The translations under genes and the position numbers were made by a program. 64,000 nucleotides of DNA from Serinus canaria (taxonomy: Eukaryota > Chordata > Aves > Passeriformes > Fringillidae): contig NC_066329.1 of the NCBI RefSeq assembly GCF_022539315.1, forward strand, positions 4,067,072 to 4,131,071, written 5' to 3'. The first letter of the stretch is position 1. Every line of letters starts with the position of its first letter. Positions 1-11,062 of the stretch are shown piece by piece. The notes beneath the pieces are model-generated. The model was not told the origin of the DNA. It worked only from the letters and a program-made list of their open reading frames with translations, and did no database searches.

Positions 1-1199
1 GCAAGGGCTGTGCTCCAGCCTGGCAGTGGAACAGCATCAGTGGGCACTGAGCAGGCCTGTCCTGTTGCCTTTGGACAGCTGAGTGAATTCCTCCTCTTCC
101 AGAAGTGCTCTGGAGTGAACTGGGGTCAGAGCCCAGCAGCCAGGCAGCCTCCCAGCAGCCAGGGCCAGCTGCAATCCCAGCTCCACCCATGTGAAGGCAG
201 AGTTACCCCACTGGAGTCACCACGTGAAAAGTACAGACAGACCTAAAATTTTACCCTCTGACTGAAAAATGAGGCTTGTTCTTACTAAAACCCATTTCCT
301 TCACTGCCTCCTGTCACATTCAGTGCTCCAAACCATGTCCTGGCTCTAACTTCCAGCCTTTAGAACCCAAGGGCCTGAGCTGGAAGAGCTCCCTCCAACC
401 AGTGCCTGAGCACAGGCCTGGGTACCAGCCACCAGGCTTCAGTGCCCCCATTCCCAACATCCCCTGGCAAAAACCCAGGAATGGGAGGCGGTGACGGAGG
501 CTGGCAGCTACTTCCCTCTCCTGAAGATGACCTGTGGCACTGGGTGGCGGTTGGATGCCCTGTGGCCCCAGTGCAGAGCTGCTGTGTGTTATCCTGCAGC
601 CAGCCAAGTGCTTGCCCCTCCCTGTGCTCCCCACAGGCAGGAGAGGCTCTCTTGACACTGTGGAGCTGTGCTGGACGACTGAGAAGAGGAAGGGACATGC
701 TGGATTTGGCTCATTGGACAGGTGAAAGAACAGCCCATAATGATGTTAGTGGAAACAAGCCCCGCTTCCCTTCCCCACAGTAGGCAGAGAGGGAGAATTA
801 GCATGGCAACCCCCAGATTCTCCTTTCAGATTGTGCCCAGAAGGGCCAGAGACTTTTTTTTGACATGGCCATGCCCAGGTGAGCAGGGATGTGCTGTGAC
901 CACAGCCTGACCCAGGCCCAAACCCTGCATGAGCCACAGCAATGCCAAAGCACTGACACAAGCAATGTCCAGGGATGTGATGGCTGGGTTTTATCTTCCT
1001 CCTCAGGCTACAGTACTGGTCCTTGCTGAGTTCTGGACTCCAGACTGGCAAGACCGTGGGTCTGGTTGGCACCTGCCTGCCTCCAGAGCACAGAAAGCTC
1101 CCTGCCAGCTCACCACGGCAACTGGCCAGCGGGCAGGAGACACAGAGCAACAACGTACCAGGCATAGGCTGCCTGCAGCAGCTACTGGTAATCACTGAC
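1..1199 (-). other. SRRM4 intron 9, partial
   Basis: I searched both strands for the next SRRM4 segment (Arg/Ser-rich, expected to continue after a phase-2 junction) and found none, so exon 10 lies to the left of the window. The short open frames here have no recognisable product. Confidence 0.75.
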
Positions 1200-1537
1200 C
1201 TTCGGTCTTGTCCCTGGGCATCTGGAGACAGATTTTCCAAAGCTGTTCCCTTGGTCTGGGAAAAGCAACTGGTGAAGGAATTTCCTGAATCAGAGCTGTT
1301 ATCGCTGTTGGCCAGTTTGGGCTTCCCGGACGAGAAGGCATGGCCAAAGCCATCATGGACTAGACTTCTTTTCTCCTGGCTGTCCTTTGACCTGGATGAG
1401 CTCGTTTGAGTGGAGGGAGGGGAGGAAGTATCGTTTCCTGAGTCATATTCATGATACTCTCCATTCTGGCTGGCTAGGTTGCCAGGCGGGCTGTCTGTTT
1501 TGGTAAAGAGGTCAGCAGAAGACCCTGACTGAGAGAT
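1200..1537 (-). CDS. SRRM4: SRRM4 exon 9, Ser-rich segment with YDSGNDTSSPPSTQTSS
   Basis: The 338-nt exon starts in phase 0 after TTTGCTTTCAG and ends AAG|GTCAGT with two bases over. It encodes 112 residues beginning ISQSGSSADLFTKTDSPPGN, with EYDSGNDTSSPPSTQTSSSR in the middle, NSDNSSDSGNSFTSCFSQTK later, and ALENLSPDAQGQDR at the end. Human SRRM4, as recalled, has GSAADLFTKTASP, EYDSGNDTSSPPSTQTSSAR, NTSDSGNSFTTSSPQNK and LENLSPTSRGRESR in the same order. This is the strongest single exon match for telling SRRM4 from SRRM3. It is the last exon before the left edge; the following exons (RS-rich region and eMIC domain) are missing. Confidence 0.95.
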
Positions 1538-4500
1538 CTGAAAGCAAAAAAGCCATTTGGCATTGTTTGAATGGTTTTTGGGGGGTTGGTTTTGATTTTA
1601 CTTTGCTTTTTTTTTTTTTTTTCCAAATAAACCCAGAAATTTTACCATCATGATGCACTGAAACAAAAGGAAAGGAAAGAAAAGAAACAAAGTAAGAAAG
1701 AAAGAAAAAAAAGAAGAAAGGAGAAGAAAACAAAAGCACATATCCCTAAAAGAAATCCACAGTAAGAAGAAATTTATTTTCCCCCTGCTATAATAATGGG
1801 AAGATTTAGAGATCATGCAAAGAGTATCAGCATGCGGTTCATGTTAAACAAAAGAGTTCAACAAAGTAAGTGGGCAACCAAAGAATTAAAATAACTAACT
1901 AAATTAAAAAATGTAACAGAGGACAAAGCCCTTATTTAACCTTAAAGAGGGAAGGAAAATAAAGGGGGTATATACATATAAAAAACCTACGTAATCCTTG
2001 CAAAGAAAACAAAAATAAAAAAAGAACTTAGATGAGTGAATTTTTTTAAGCTTCCTTAATAAAGTGGCTGAACCAATGTCACTAAAATAAGCAACAAAAA
2101 ACCAAATCAAATCAAATTAAGGGCTTCTGTACAAAGCAAAAACTGGCAAATCAACAAGCTTATCACTTTGAAATTAAGAAAAAAAAAAAAAAAAAGAAAA
2201 AATAAAAAGAAAAAAGAGGGTGAGGGAAAAAAGAAAAATCCCTTTGGAAATAAAAGGTATACAGATACTTCTTTGTGTGCTTTTCACCCCCTGAAGAAGA
2301 TATAGCTAATGCGCTCAAGTGACCTCTAATAAATTCCCTGGTGTCTTGCGGATAGCATCCACTTACCCATCAAGAACTCCTCCTTTAGTAGGTAAGGTGT
2401 AAGAAAAAAGGAAGAGCGGGCAACATAAGTCCATCATTAGAGTCTCAAATTACATGAAAAAAACATAAACCCTCTCTTCAATCCACACTGCCAACTGTTT
2501 GCTGCCTCCTCTATGCAAATGTCATGACTGCTTTTTGTCTGCTTGACTGTCTCCCTTATTATTCATTTTTGTTTCCTTCTGCTTTAAATTAGCCTGTCCA
2601 GCCTGTTCCTGGAGGCTGATGGCTTGTGCTGAGAGCTGCAGCTTGCACTGAATCCCCCTGAGTTGTATGGAAATGACAAAGGGAACTCAGTGAGGGAAGA
2701 AACAAAAGAATGGAGGAGGAAAAGTGTCCCCACTGTGTGTCAGAGACCTGTGGGGAAGGAGACAGCAGCTCTGCTCCTGCCAGCCTCTGCAAGGGGGTCC
2801 AGCCACACCCTGGCTCGGCTGCTGAGCACAACAAGGCAAGCAAGGACCCAAGCTCACACAGACTGACATGGTCAGGGCTATTCTCTGGGACCCTGAGCAC
2901 CACCAAGGGGATTTACATAATTTCAGTGTTTTATAGTTCAGTTTTAACTGCACTGGCATTTACCTGAGCCAGCTCAGCAACGTGGCAGCACTGGGAGTGA
3001 GGCTGTGTTAGTGCTAACATCTGCCCTTGCAATGGGGTGAGAATTAGGGCCTAATGCACACGTCTGCACTCTCATGTGGCCTCCTCCTCTTTCACTCGGA
3101 GCCTCCACTCTCCTCAAACCCACCCATGAGGTTTGGTGCAGGGTTCTTAGAGTGTGGACACACAGGTTTGGCTCCCCCCCAGTCAGGACAGTCCTCCAAA
3201 CACGTTCCCAGCAAGCCGTGCTCCCTCAAACACGTGCACATGCCCTCATGCTCTGGGGCACACAATGCCCCCATCTATGCCATGCTCTCCACACCAGGGA
3301 CCTGGGCCATGCCCTCACCCATCTGGGGCCTTCTGAGCCAAAAAAACACACTGCAATGTTGGTACTATCTCAGGCAGCAGAGGAGACCTGGATCAGCTGT
3401 CACACAGCAGGCACAAGGCCAGTCCCTTTGGAAAGTTTAGTTCTGGATTGGATGACTTTTTCATCCTCAGAGGAGCTGCAGACTCAGCCTGTGTCATGTT
3501 TCACATGGATCTCCTTCATCCTATCAGATGGTGCCTCCATATCCACGCTCCTGCCTGTGGCATTCAATCTGTGTCCCCAGGGAGAGCTGCTCCCGACCCA
3601 GTTCAAGGTGCTAACTGGGACAGGGACAGCTGACTCGGACACAGGTGCTGAACCAGCAGTGACTGAAACCAGAGCAGAGCTACCAACACCCAGAGCAGCT
3701 CTCAGCACAGTCTGCACAAGGATGGCTGCCCACAACACTGCTGCTCTGAAAGCACCTGGAGCTGGAGGATCTCCAAGTACTTTCTGTGTTGCCAGGGAGA
3801 GAAGCTTTACTGCTTCTGCGTAAGGGACTGGTTCATCCCAGCAAATCCATAATGGAGTTCCCCATCTCCACCCCACACTAACTTCTAATTGATGCTCAGT
3901 CCCAGCTCAGAGGAATCAGAAGCCCTCGCAGCAAACATGGGAAGTTAAGTGAACCTTCTTCAATAGCCAACTTGCACCTTCAATGTAGAGGCCCTGGTCA
4001 AAGCAGAAACGTCTCCCAAATGCTCCCAGCTAGGGATGAGTGGAGACACACATTGCAAATCCTCATTTCAGCATCTGGAACTGCTCCTTGCTTCTTCTCT
4101 GCTCTAGCAATTCTCTACTGGTCCAGGCTTACTCCAGCAGAAACTGGAATGCCACAGGAGCCTAAGGGAGCCAAATAGCCACCTGCTTTTCACCAGTTCT
4201 TTCTGAAACTCTGATGCCACATCCAGAGCCCCAAGAGATCTGACATCTGTGCTATGGATCACTGCACTCTCCCCAGCCACATTCCAGAGGATACAGGATT
4301 GCACTTCCAAATAGGTTACCAGGTATTTTTCTTAAAAGATGGGTTTGCATTTAAGCTGAATCCTAACCCAGAGACGACCAGCTTTATATCACCTTTCACT
4401 TACAGACATAAAAACAGCCTGTGAGGTATTCCCTGGCTGCAGGGGTAGGATGAGCCTGGAGTAGGCACAGGGCTGCTCCCAGGGACACAACCTCAGCATC

Positions 4501-7500
4501 ACACACAGAAATAACCTCCCTTCTGTTCCTTTCCAGTTTAAACTGAAAGACTATTACTGCTGCCAAGAAATACAGCAGTTTCTTGGCATTTCTAAACCAG
4601 CTTTTCAGACTGACTCCAGGACCTGGCATCCTTGTTTCTGCTCTGCCTTGGCTGACATCTACCTTCAAAGCAGCAACTGTTGTCAGCATATCACAAAATC
4701 TGTCAAATGTCCGGGAGGATCAACAAGCTCCTCTGTAGTTCAACATCTGTGGCAGCAACACTCTGGGAAGAGGCAGTGTGGGTACCAGTGAAATATGGAG
4801 CTGACAGTCTGGGTGAGGGCTGGAGGGTCTGCACGGGGCAAGGGAGGTGCCAGGGGGAACACAGCAGCTTCTCAGCCCCGCCATCCTGGGGCACCAGGGT
4901 GTAACCAGTGGCTTCCTGCAGGCTCTGGGGGAGGTTCTGCCCTGCAGCAAGAGCCAGGACAAGTGTCAGGGTGCTCAGCTTGCCTGCCTGCTCAGACCAA
5001 TTCCCCATATTCCCCACTGGATGATCTTGGCTTTGCTCATGGTACCATTTTACTGTTTCTGAAAGTCTTGCCAGTCACCCAGGATGGAAACAGAGTACCA
5101 CATCTAAAAACACTGCACGGAGCTCAATTGAATCACTGCATTCTGTGTGATTCTGAATTCTAATGGCTTTTTACTTTTCTAGGGTGGCTTAAAAGAGCCT
5201 GCTCTTTCACAAATCTAATTCTCTCTATGTGAACATTTGGATTTCCCCCCACACACAACCCCTAATAAGTAATCAAATAATCTCAGTGAACTTTGTTTCA
5301 TCCAGCTTTCAGCAGGGAACATACTGCTGCCCTCAAGGGAACCCAGGATATGTATTTATTGGAGTTTTTTTTTTTTGTTTCAAATCATTATTTAATCAAG
5401 ATGAGGGGGGAGCAGAAATGAGGCACTCACTCATATTCCAGACTGTAATTCCAAGTACAATTCCAGACCAAGAAACAGTGCAGTCTAATAGGTTACAAAA
5501 GTACAATCACTGCTCTTCTTCCAATTAAACTGAACAGCTCCATTTACTGTGCCACAAACAGCCCCGGGGTGAGAGATGACAATGCTCAAAGTTGTCTCAG
5601 CCATGCAGGGACAGCAGCGTGGCACAGCCTCACTCAGAGCTGCAGGATTTCATCCGTGGACCTTTTTTCTCTTGTTTTGCAACTCACTTCAAAGCAGAGT
5701 TAATTTCTCTTTCAGAGGGGCATGACGTCTGCTTTTCTCTCTTTTCTAGGCACGGTGCTAATGAAAGGAGTAAAACACTTGTGTCGGTGACCCCGGCGAG
5801 CCCCGGCCGACATCTGCCAGAGTTGCAGGCACAGGGCCAGCACCTGCTGGGGCTGCTGGGGCTCTGCGCCTGCCCTGGGGCTCCTCCACCTGCCAGAGCT
5901 CGGGGGAAACACCCTCACCTCTGCTGAGAGCCCACCCCAGCTGAAAAGCCAACTTCTGATTGAGTACAAAAACCAGAAGCTCTGTAGGAATTCAGTCTTT
6001 TTGCACAGTTATGAGTCCCTGACCCAAGGAGCACTGAGTGGGAAGATCCCCCTTTTTTTGGCTGGATGGGGGAGTTCAGGGTGAGGATTTCTGTACCACA
6101 AGGGCTGAGTCCCAGAGCAGGGAGGCAATGACACAGCTGTTCCTGCCAGCCCTGAACTTGGATTATCTGGGGCTGGATGGCAACACTGCTGAGCAGCCTG
6201 GCTCACCAACACTCTGCTGGGGTAAACTCCAGAGAATGCCAAGCAAAGGTTTGTTTCTTTTCAAGGATCTTTTTAGCCTGCTGGGGTGCTGGCATTGTAT
6301 CCCCACCTCAGCCTGAGCCAGGCTAGCACTGCTTTGGAGCAAGGGTTTGTCTTCCACCACCTCTTTTTGGTACCTGGTGCACAGCCCAGCCCTTCAATGG
6401 ATATGGGCAATGATCCTTTCCCCCCACCTGCTGCTCCCAGCACTGAGCTGTGGATTTGTCACTTAATAACCAGGGGTAACCTCAGTCCCCCAGCTGGGAG
6501 GGGAAAACAGGAAAAGAAAAAAAGAGTACAACTTCCACATTTATGGAAGGTTTTGCCTTTCTGCTCTTGAAAGGCCCTGTCTGCTGTCAAAAACATGCTG
6601 CCTAGCCCTAAAAAGAATAGTTTTCCCTATGTAAGCCAAACTCAGGCTAGAAAACAGCAGCAGCAAGCCAATATGCAGGTCTGCCATAAGGTTTCCTCAG
6701 CCTTCCAGCACACTCTGTCCCAGTCCCTGCACAGCATTTCCCCATTCTACCTTCCTGCAGACACAAGCACAAAGACAAACAGCATCATTTGGACCAGATG
6801 TACCCCACTGAGCTTCACTGGAAATCTGGCTCAAGCCTGTGATAATTTGTGGCATCACAAATGAGTTACAGTGAAAGCAAAGGAGCTGGCAAGGAAAGTG
6901 TATGCACGTTGCAGTTATCTTCATCAGCAACAAGAAAGGCAATTAGATCCATGCCCTGCAGGTATTTATATTGCACTGCTAAAGGAAAGCACAGTGGCAC
7001 AGTCATCCATCTGTGTCGGTGTGGAATAAAGTGCCTGCAGCTGGGCAGGGGTATTCTGTACAGAAATAAATGCTGCACATTACCCACAGCTTCTCTGTGC
7101 CTGCTGAGGCACAGGCCCACAGTCCTGCTCTCCACAGGTGCCTCTTTCTGCTGCACGGGATTGAAGGAGAAGGAGAGGGAGAAGCTTGGAAATTCACTGC
7201 CATCAAGAAAAGTAGCAGGGAACTTTGAGGTGTTTCTGCATGTGTACGTGCATGTGTGGGTGCAGCAGCTTTTGCATAAAGAGGGAAAGAAGCAGCAAGG
7301 TAGATGCATAAGCAGGGCACTGTTTAATGTGCTTTATCCCCCATCAGTTCCAGGCAGACCTAGTTAGAAATTGTGGCTGTTTCATTACAAAGGAATGAAG
7401 ACAAATAGGGTGGGGAGAATAGCAGAATTTACCACAAAGCACTTCAAATTTTCAGAAGTAAAACAATGTAGAATAAGAAACATCTTGAAAAGCAAAACCT

Positions 7501-9823
7501 TTCTTTTGGAAGTGCCATGGCATTATCTCATATTTCCCTGTATCTCTGTGTATTTTCCCCTGATCCTTCTTGGAGAGTCCCTTTTCTTTGGAGATATGAC
7601 AGTGCATCTCCACAAGTAAGGATGGTTTGGATAGGGAGTGCAACATACTGACTCTCACAGAGGACTGAAACATGGAATTTTTGAATCCTAATTCTGAATT
7701 TTTTCACAAAATCTTTTATTCTCCAGCTTTTTTTTTTTTTTGTAATATGTGATCAACATATTCTGCAAGAGCACATTTTCATTTCAGGCTGCTCTCAAAG
7801 TCTGACAGAACGAAGCTTATTCATAGAGCAACCATTTAACTCATGGAAAGGAAAGGCTTCAAAGGGTTGTGTATAGTCATTAATAAATGAGACTAAAGGT
7901 TCCCATTCCATTTTTCCCTTGCCAGTTTTGAGTAGATGATATTTAATGACCTTATTCAGCAAAATTTCAGGGGCAGCTCTTAACCAGGGGCTTCAATTTG
8001 AACAAGTGCTTAAATGTGCTCTTGAATGGTGTCCCAAGAGAATGTACTTCTTTTGGGGACAGGAGGACAGTAGTGGCTTTCATGAGTCATTATGCCTTTT
8101 AGTCATTAAAATATTTGCCTAAGTTATTAACCCTTACTAGAAAGAACACAGGAGTATCCTGATGACTTTTACTTTGCATCCACCCCCTGCATCTGGAACT
8201 ATCAAGCTCCTGCCTTTCCTTCCCTGCAGCTTTTCCATTTGCTTCACTCATTTACCTCGAGTGAAGCAAATGGAAAAACAAGTGCAGGATACTTGAGTTT
8301 GGCTCATTTTAAAGCTTTTAAAATTTTAAATCAGAGTTTACTCTTTCTCAGGAAACAGAACATCTGGCAGTTGGCCTCACAGGACTTAGGAAGCCTGGCT
8401 TCCGAGAGAGGAAACCTAGCACTAATTAAAAAACTAGGCTTAGGCTCAAAAGCATTTATGAAAAATACTCTGCTTGAACTCAACAACACCCTGGTGACAC
8501 GATGCAGTCTTTGGCTGGCTGGTTCTTTTGAGGGGGGAGGAGCTCTGAACTCAGTAACACCCCCAGCTCATGACAATGAGCTTCATACCTTGTTTTTCTT
8601 CCTCTGCGTGTGCGTGCACACATCAGTGAGTGGTGTGAGGTTCTGCTCTCTAGGCTGCCTTATAAGGCTTTACAAGCAGTGACTCACATGGCCCCACACG
8701 CTCTATAACGAGAGCAAATATGCATATCTATAATGCTGAGAGACAGCCTGTGCCTGTCTGTACCCACGTACAATCCCTGGGTATTTTGATCGGCACGCTG
8801 TCTGTGTGGGTGAGTGGGTAGAGTCTCTCTTCTTGCTGGCACCATCTCTCTCCTATCTGATGTAGCTCCTGCGTGTGGCTGAGCTATTTCCAACTGATGA
8901 CTGGGCCTAAAGGAGAAAACAACTTTGGGGCTTGGAGGACTCTGTAGTCAAAACACCTCCAGCATTACACATCCACACGTGTGGCTATCAGATCCTGCAC
9001 TACCTCCAGTCCTATGTAGCCATTTCTCTCTCCAGAATGCCTATGTGATACCAACACCACAGTCAGGGCATCACACCTCTGCTTTACTGCTGCCAGGAAC
9101 AAAGGGGAAGCATGCCACAGAAAAGGAAGACTGATACCAATCTCTATCTAATATTTCTCTCCATCTCTTGCTCCCTCAATTCGTGTATTATATCATCTCT
9201 TTCTGTGTATATGGAAAAACATCCCAAGGCCCTGAGCCTGATTTTACCCTCAGATGCACATACAGTTCCCATTAGCATCAATGAGGGCTGCTCATAACTT
9301 CCAAATTTGGCCCCTGGGCTTGTCAGTCCAGAGAAACAGTGATCCTAGAAGGATCCTGATAGTCAGAAAACATCCCATGCCAATAATCACCAGCTCATTA
9401 AATGTAAATGTTCCTTCTGTATATGTTTGATACCCTTTTCCAGCCTGAAGGACTAAACTTTTGGATGTAAAGACCAGTGAAAAAGTTCCCATCCAGCTGA
9501 GCAAAGACTGCATAACAAACTCTTCCCTTTAAAATATCGTTTCTGGAGGCTTTTTTTTTTTTTTTGTTAAATGTCCTCAATTCATTATTCATAGGCTAAA
9601 GGCTTTTCAAGTCTTCCCCCTCTCCAGCCCCACCCTTGGTGTGAAAGTGCTGAAGGAAGGAATGACTTTACATACATTGGAAAACAGCACCATGAATTAA
9701 TAATACAGTTTAACCAAGTTCGTCTAACATCACTATAATTGAGTTATAAAAATTTCATATCAGAGTTCTTGCCCAGATTCCTCTGGCTAGTTCAAGCAAA
9801 GAAGGACAGTGTGTAATACTTAC
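1538..9823 (-). other. SRRM4 intron 8 (8.3 kb)
   Basis: This intron is more AT-rich than the rest of the gene. It contains A/T homopolymers (1607-1622, 2179-2195, about 7727-7741, about 9551-9565), a long purine run on the plus strand at about 1664-1740 (a C/U-rich tract in the transcript, 130-200 nt upstream of the exon-9 acceptor), and the perfect 19-bp hairpin at 8231-8277. No additional exon was recognised. The acceptor of exon 9 is preceded by GGCTTTTTTGCTTTCAG. Confidence 0.8.
8231..8277. repeat. Perfect inverted repeat, 19-bp arms, 9-nt loop
   Basis: The left arm 8231-8249 (TTTTCCATTTGCTTCACTC) and the right arm 8259-8277 are exact reverse complements, separated by ATTTACCTC. It lies in SRRM4 intron 8. 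Transcribed, it would fold into a short uninterrupted stem. It is not flanked by other repeat signs such as target duplications. Confidence 0.95.
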
Positions 9824-9986
9824 TACTTCCTTAGAAGACAGGAAGCTGTAGAGTGGGAGGGTTTGGCTGGCTTTTTGACTGGCCTGAACCTCTGCAGAGG
9901 AGCTTCTCTTTGCCGAGATCTTTGAATGGTGCCAGGAGTGTCTTCGCCGTGTTTTACGCCCTTCCTCCCGAGACCTGGCTCTGTGC
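9824..9986 (-). CDS. SRRM4: SRRM4 exon 8
   Basis: The 163-nt exon enters in phase 2 and leaves in phase 0. The acceptor is TTCCTGTCTCCTGGAG and the donor is GAAGTA|GTAAGT. It encodes HRARSREEGRKTRRRHSWHH, SKISAKRSSSAEVQASQKAS, then QTLPLYSFLSSKEV. Human reads HRGRSPEEGQKSRRRHSRRC at the start of the segment, which anchors the match. The second half diverges. A second AG lies six bases into the exon and a second GT three bases before its end; both would keep the frame. I prefer the given borders because the first residues HR align to human and GTAAGT is the stronger donor. Confidence 0.9.
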
Positions 9987-10969
9987 CTCCAGGAGACAGG
10001 AACAGCCAAAATGTTATTCCTTAGGACTGCTGTAGTGCCCTTTCCCAACTCCACACCAACCCTTGGCAGGTCTGTGCTAGCATTCTGTGTATGGGAGAAT
10101 GTCCTTCCACATGACTGCTCTGTGGAGTCATGAGGGAGAGAAAAGGGATGTTTTGCTTTTCTACTTTAAAAGAAAAATAATCATTTTGCATTCAGGCTTT
10201 GGACCTTAACCTCAAATTTCAGCTCCAACGCATGATTTTATGGTGGCTCGAGGCAAGCCATGACCTTCCTGCACCATAGAATGTTCCTATGGTGACACAC
10301 CTCCAAGAGAACACACTCTGCTCTTGCATGAGCACCCCTCCAATCACTGATTGCATTCCTCCCCGCACTGATCCTCAGCTTTTCATAAGAAAATTCCCAG
10401 TACTTAGGAGGAGTGAAGTAGGAGAGTGGGGGTGGGCTGTTCAAATGCTGTCAGAGAACATGAAAAATGAAATTATTATGTGTATAAATGACTTGCTATT
10501 GCAGCAATGCTGGGTCTAGCACCAGCATCCACTTAGCCAGCCCCAGGACGCATCTGTCATCCAGAGGAGAGATTTTAATCAGGTCAAAGACAATGACTAC
10601 AGATTGCCATGGGCAAATATATTTCCATTGCTAAGACCATGTTTAAGGGTTTCCTGGGACATCAGCAGTACAAAACCCTTGGGCTGGGGAAGGGACACTA
10701 GACTGGAATCAGCTGTCATGGGCTGAGCATCAGCCATGGGGATTAGAAGTGACTGTCAGATCAAAAAGCTGCAGCCACTGCTTCTTGAGGCAAAACCCTT
10801 CCATGGCTGAGACCACAAACAGCTCAGCCCCCAGTGTGTGACACTGGAGCTACCAGAATGGGAAGTGGCTGTGCACAGAGAGCCTGGGGGTCACACAGGC
10901 TGTGGCAGCCACATCCTTGAGCCCAGCAGGCAGTGCTGAGGACACTGAGCTTGGGAGCAGTGTTGTTAC
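9987..10969 (-). other. SRRM4 intron 7
   Basis: This 983-bp intron shows nothing recognisable beyond ordinary intronic sequence. Its acceptor end carries two usable AGs six bases apart (see findings). Confidence 0.75.
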
Positions 10970-11062
10970 CTGCTCCGGCAGCTGGGGGAGTGGGAGTCGG
11001 AGCTCTCTGAGCGAGAGTGGCAGCGGCGATGCCGATGGGATTTCCGGCTGCGCCCACGAGAG
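10970..11062 (-). CDS. SRRM4: SRRM4 exon 7, SR/KSHRHRR segment
   Basis: The 93-nt exon is phase 2 in and out. The acceptor is GCTTCTTAAAG (a weak, A-rich tract) and the donor is GAGCAG|GTAACA. It encodes SRGRSRKSHRHRRCHSRSES, then SDSHSPSCRS. The human segment is SRSRPRKSHRHRHHRCPSRS followed by QSSESRPSSCES, so alignment is straightforward. This is the Arg/Ser/His-rich part of the protein, expected to mediate contacts with other SR-type splicing factors in nuclear speckles. Confidence 0.95.

Noticed and set aside
1..1199. SRRM4 exon 10
   Set aside because: No Arg/Ser-rich segment in the required phase with a splice acceptor could be found on the minus strand before the window edge.
5022..5045. 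Possible CR1 fragment (GGATGATCTTGG)
   Set aside because: Only about 12 bases match the CR1 end; the flanks do not.
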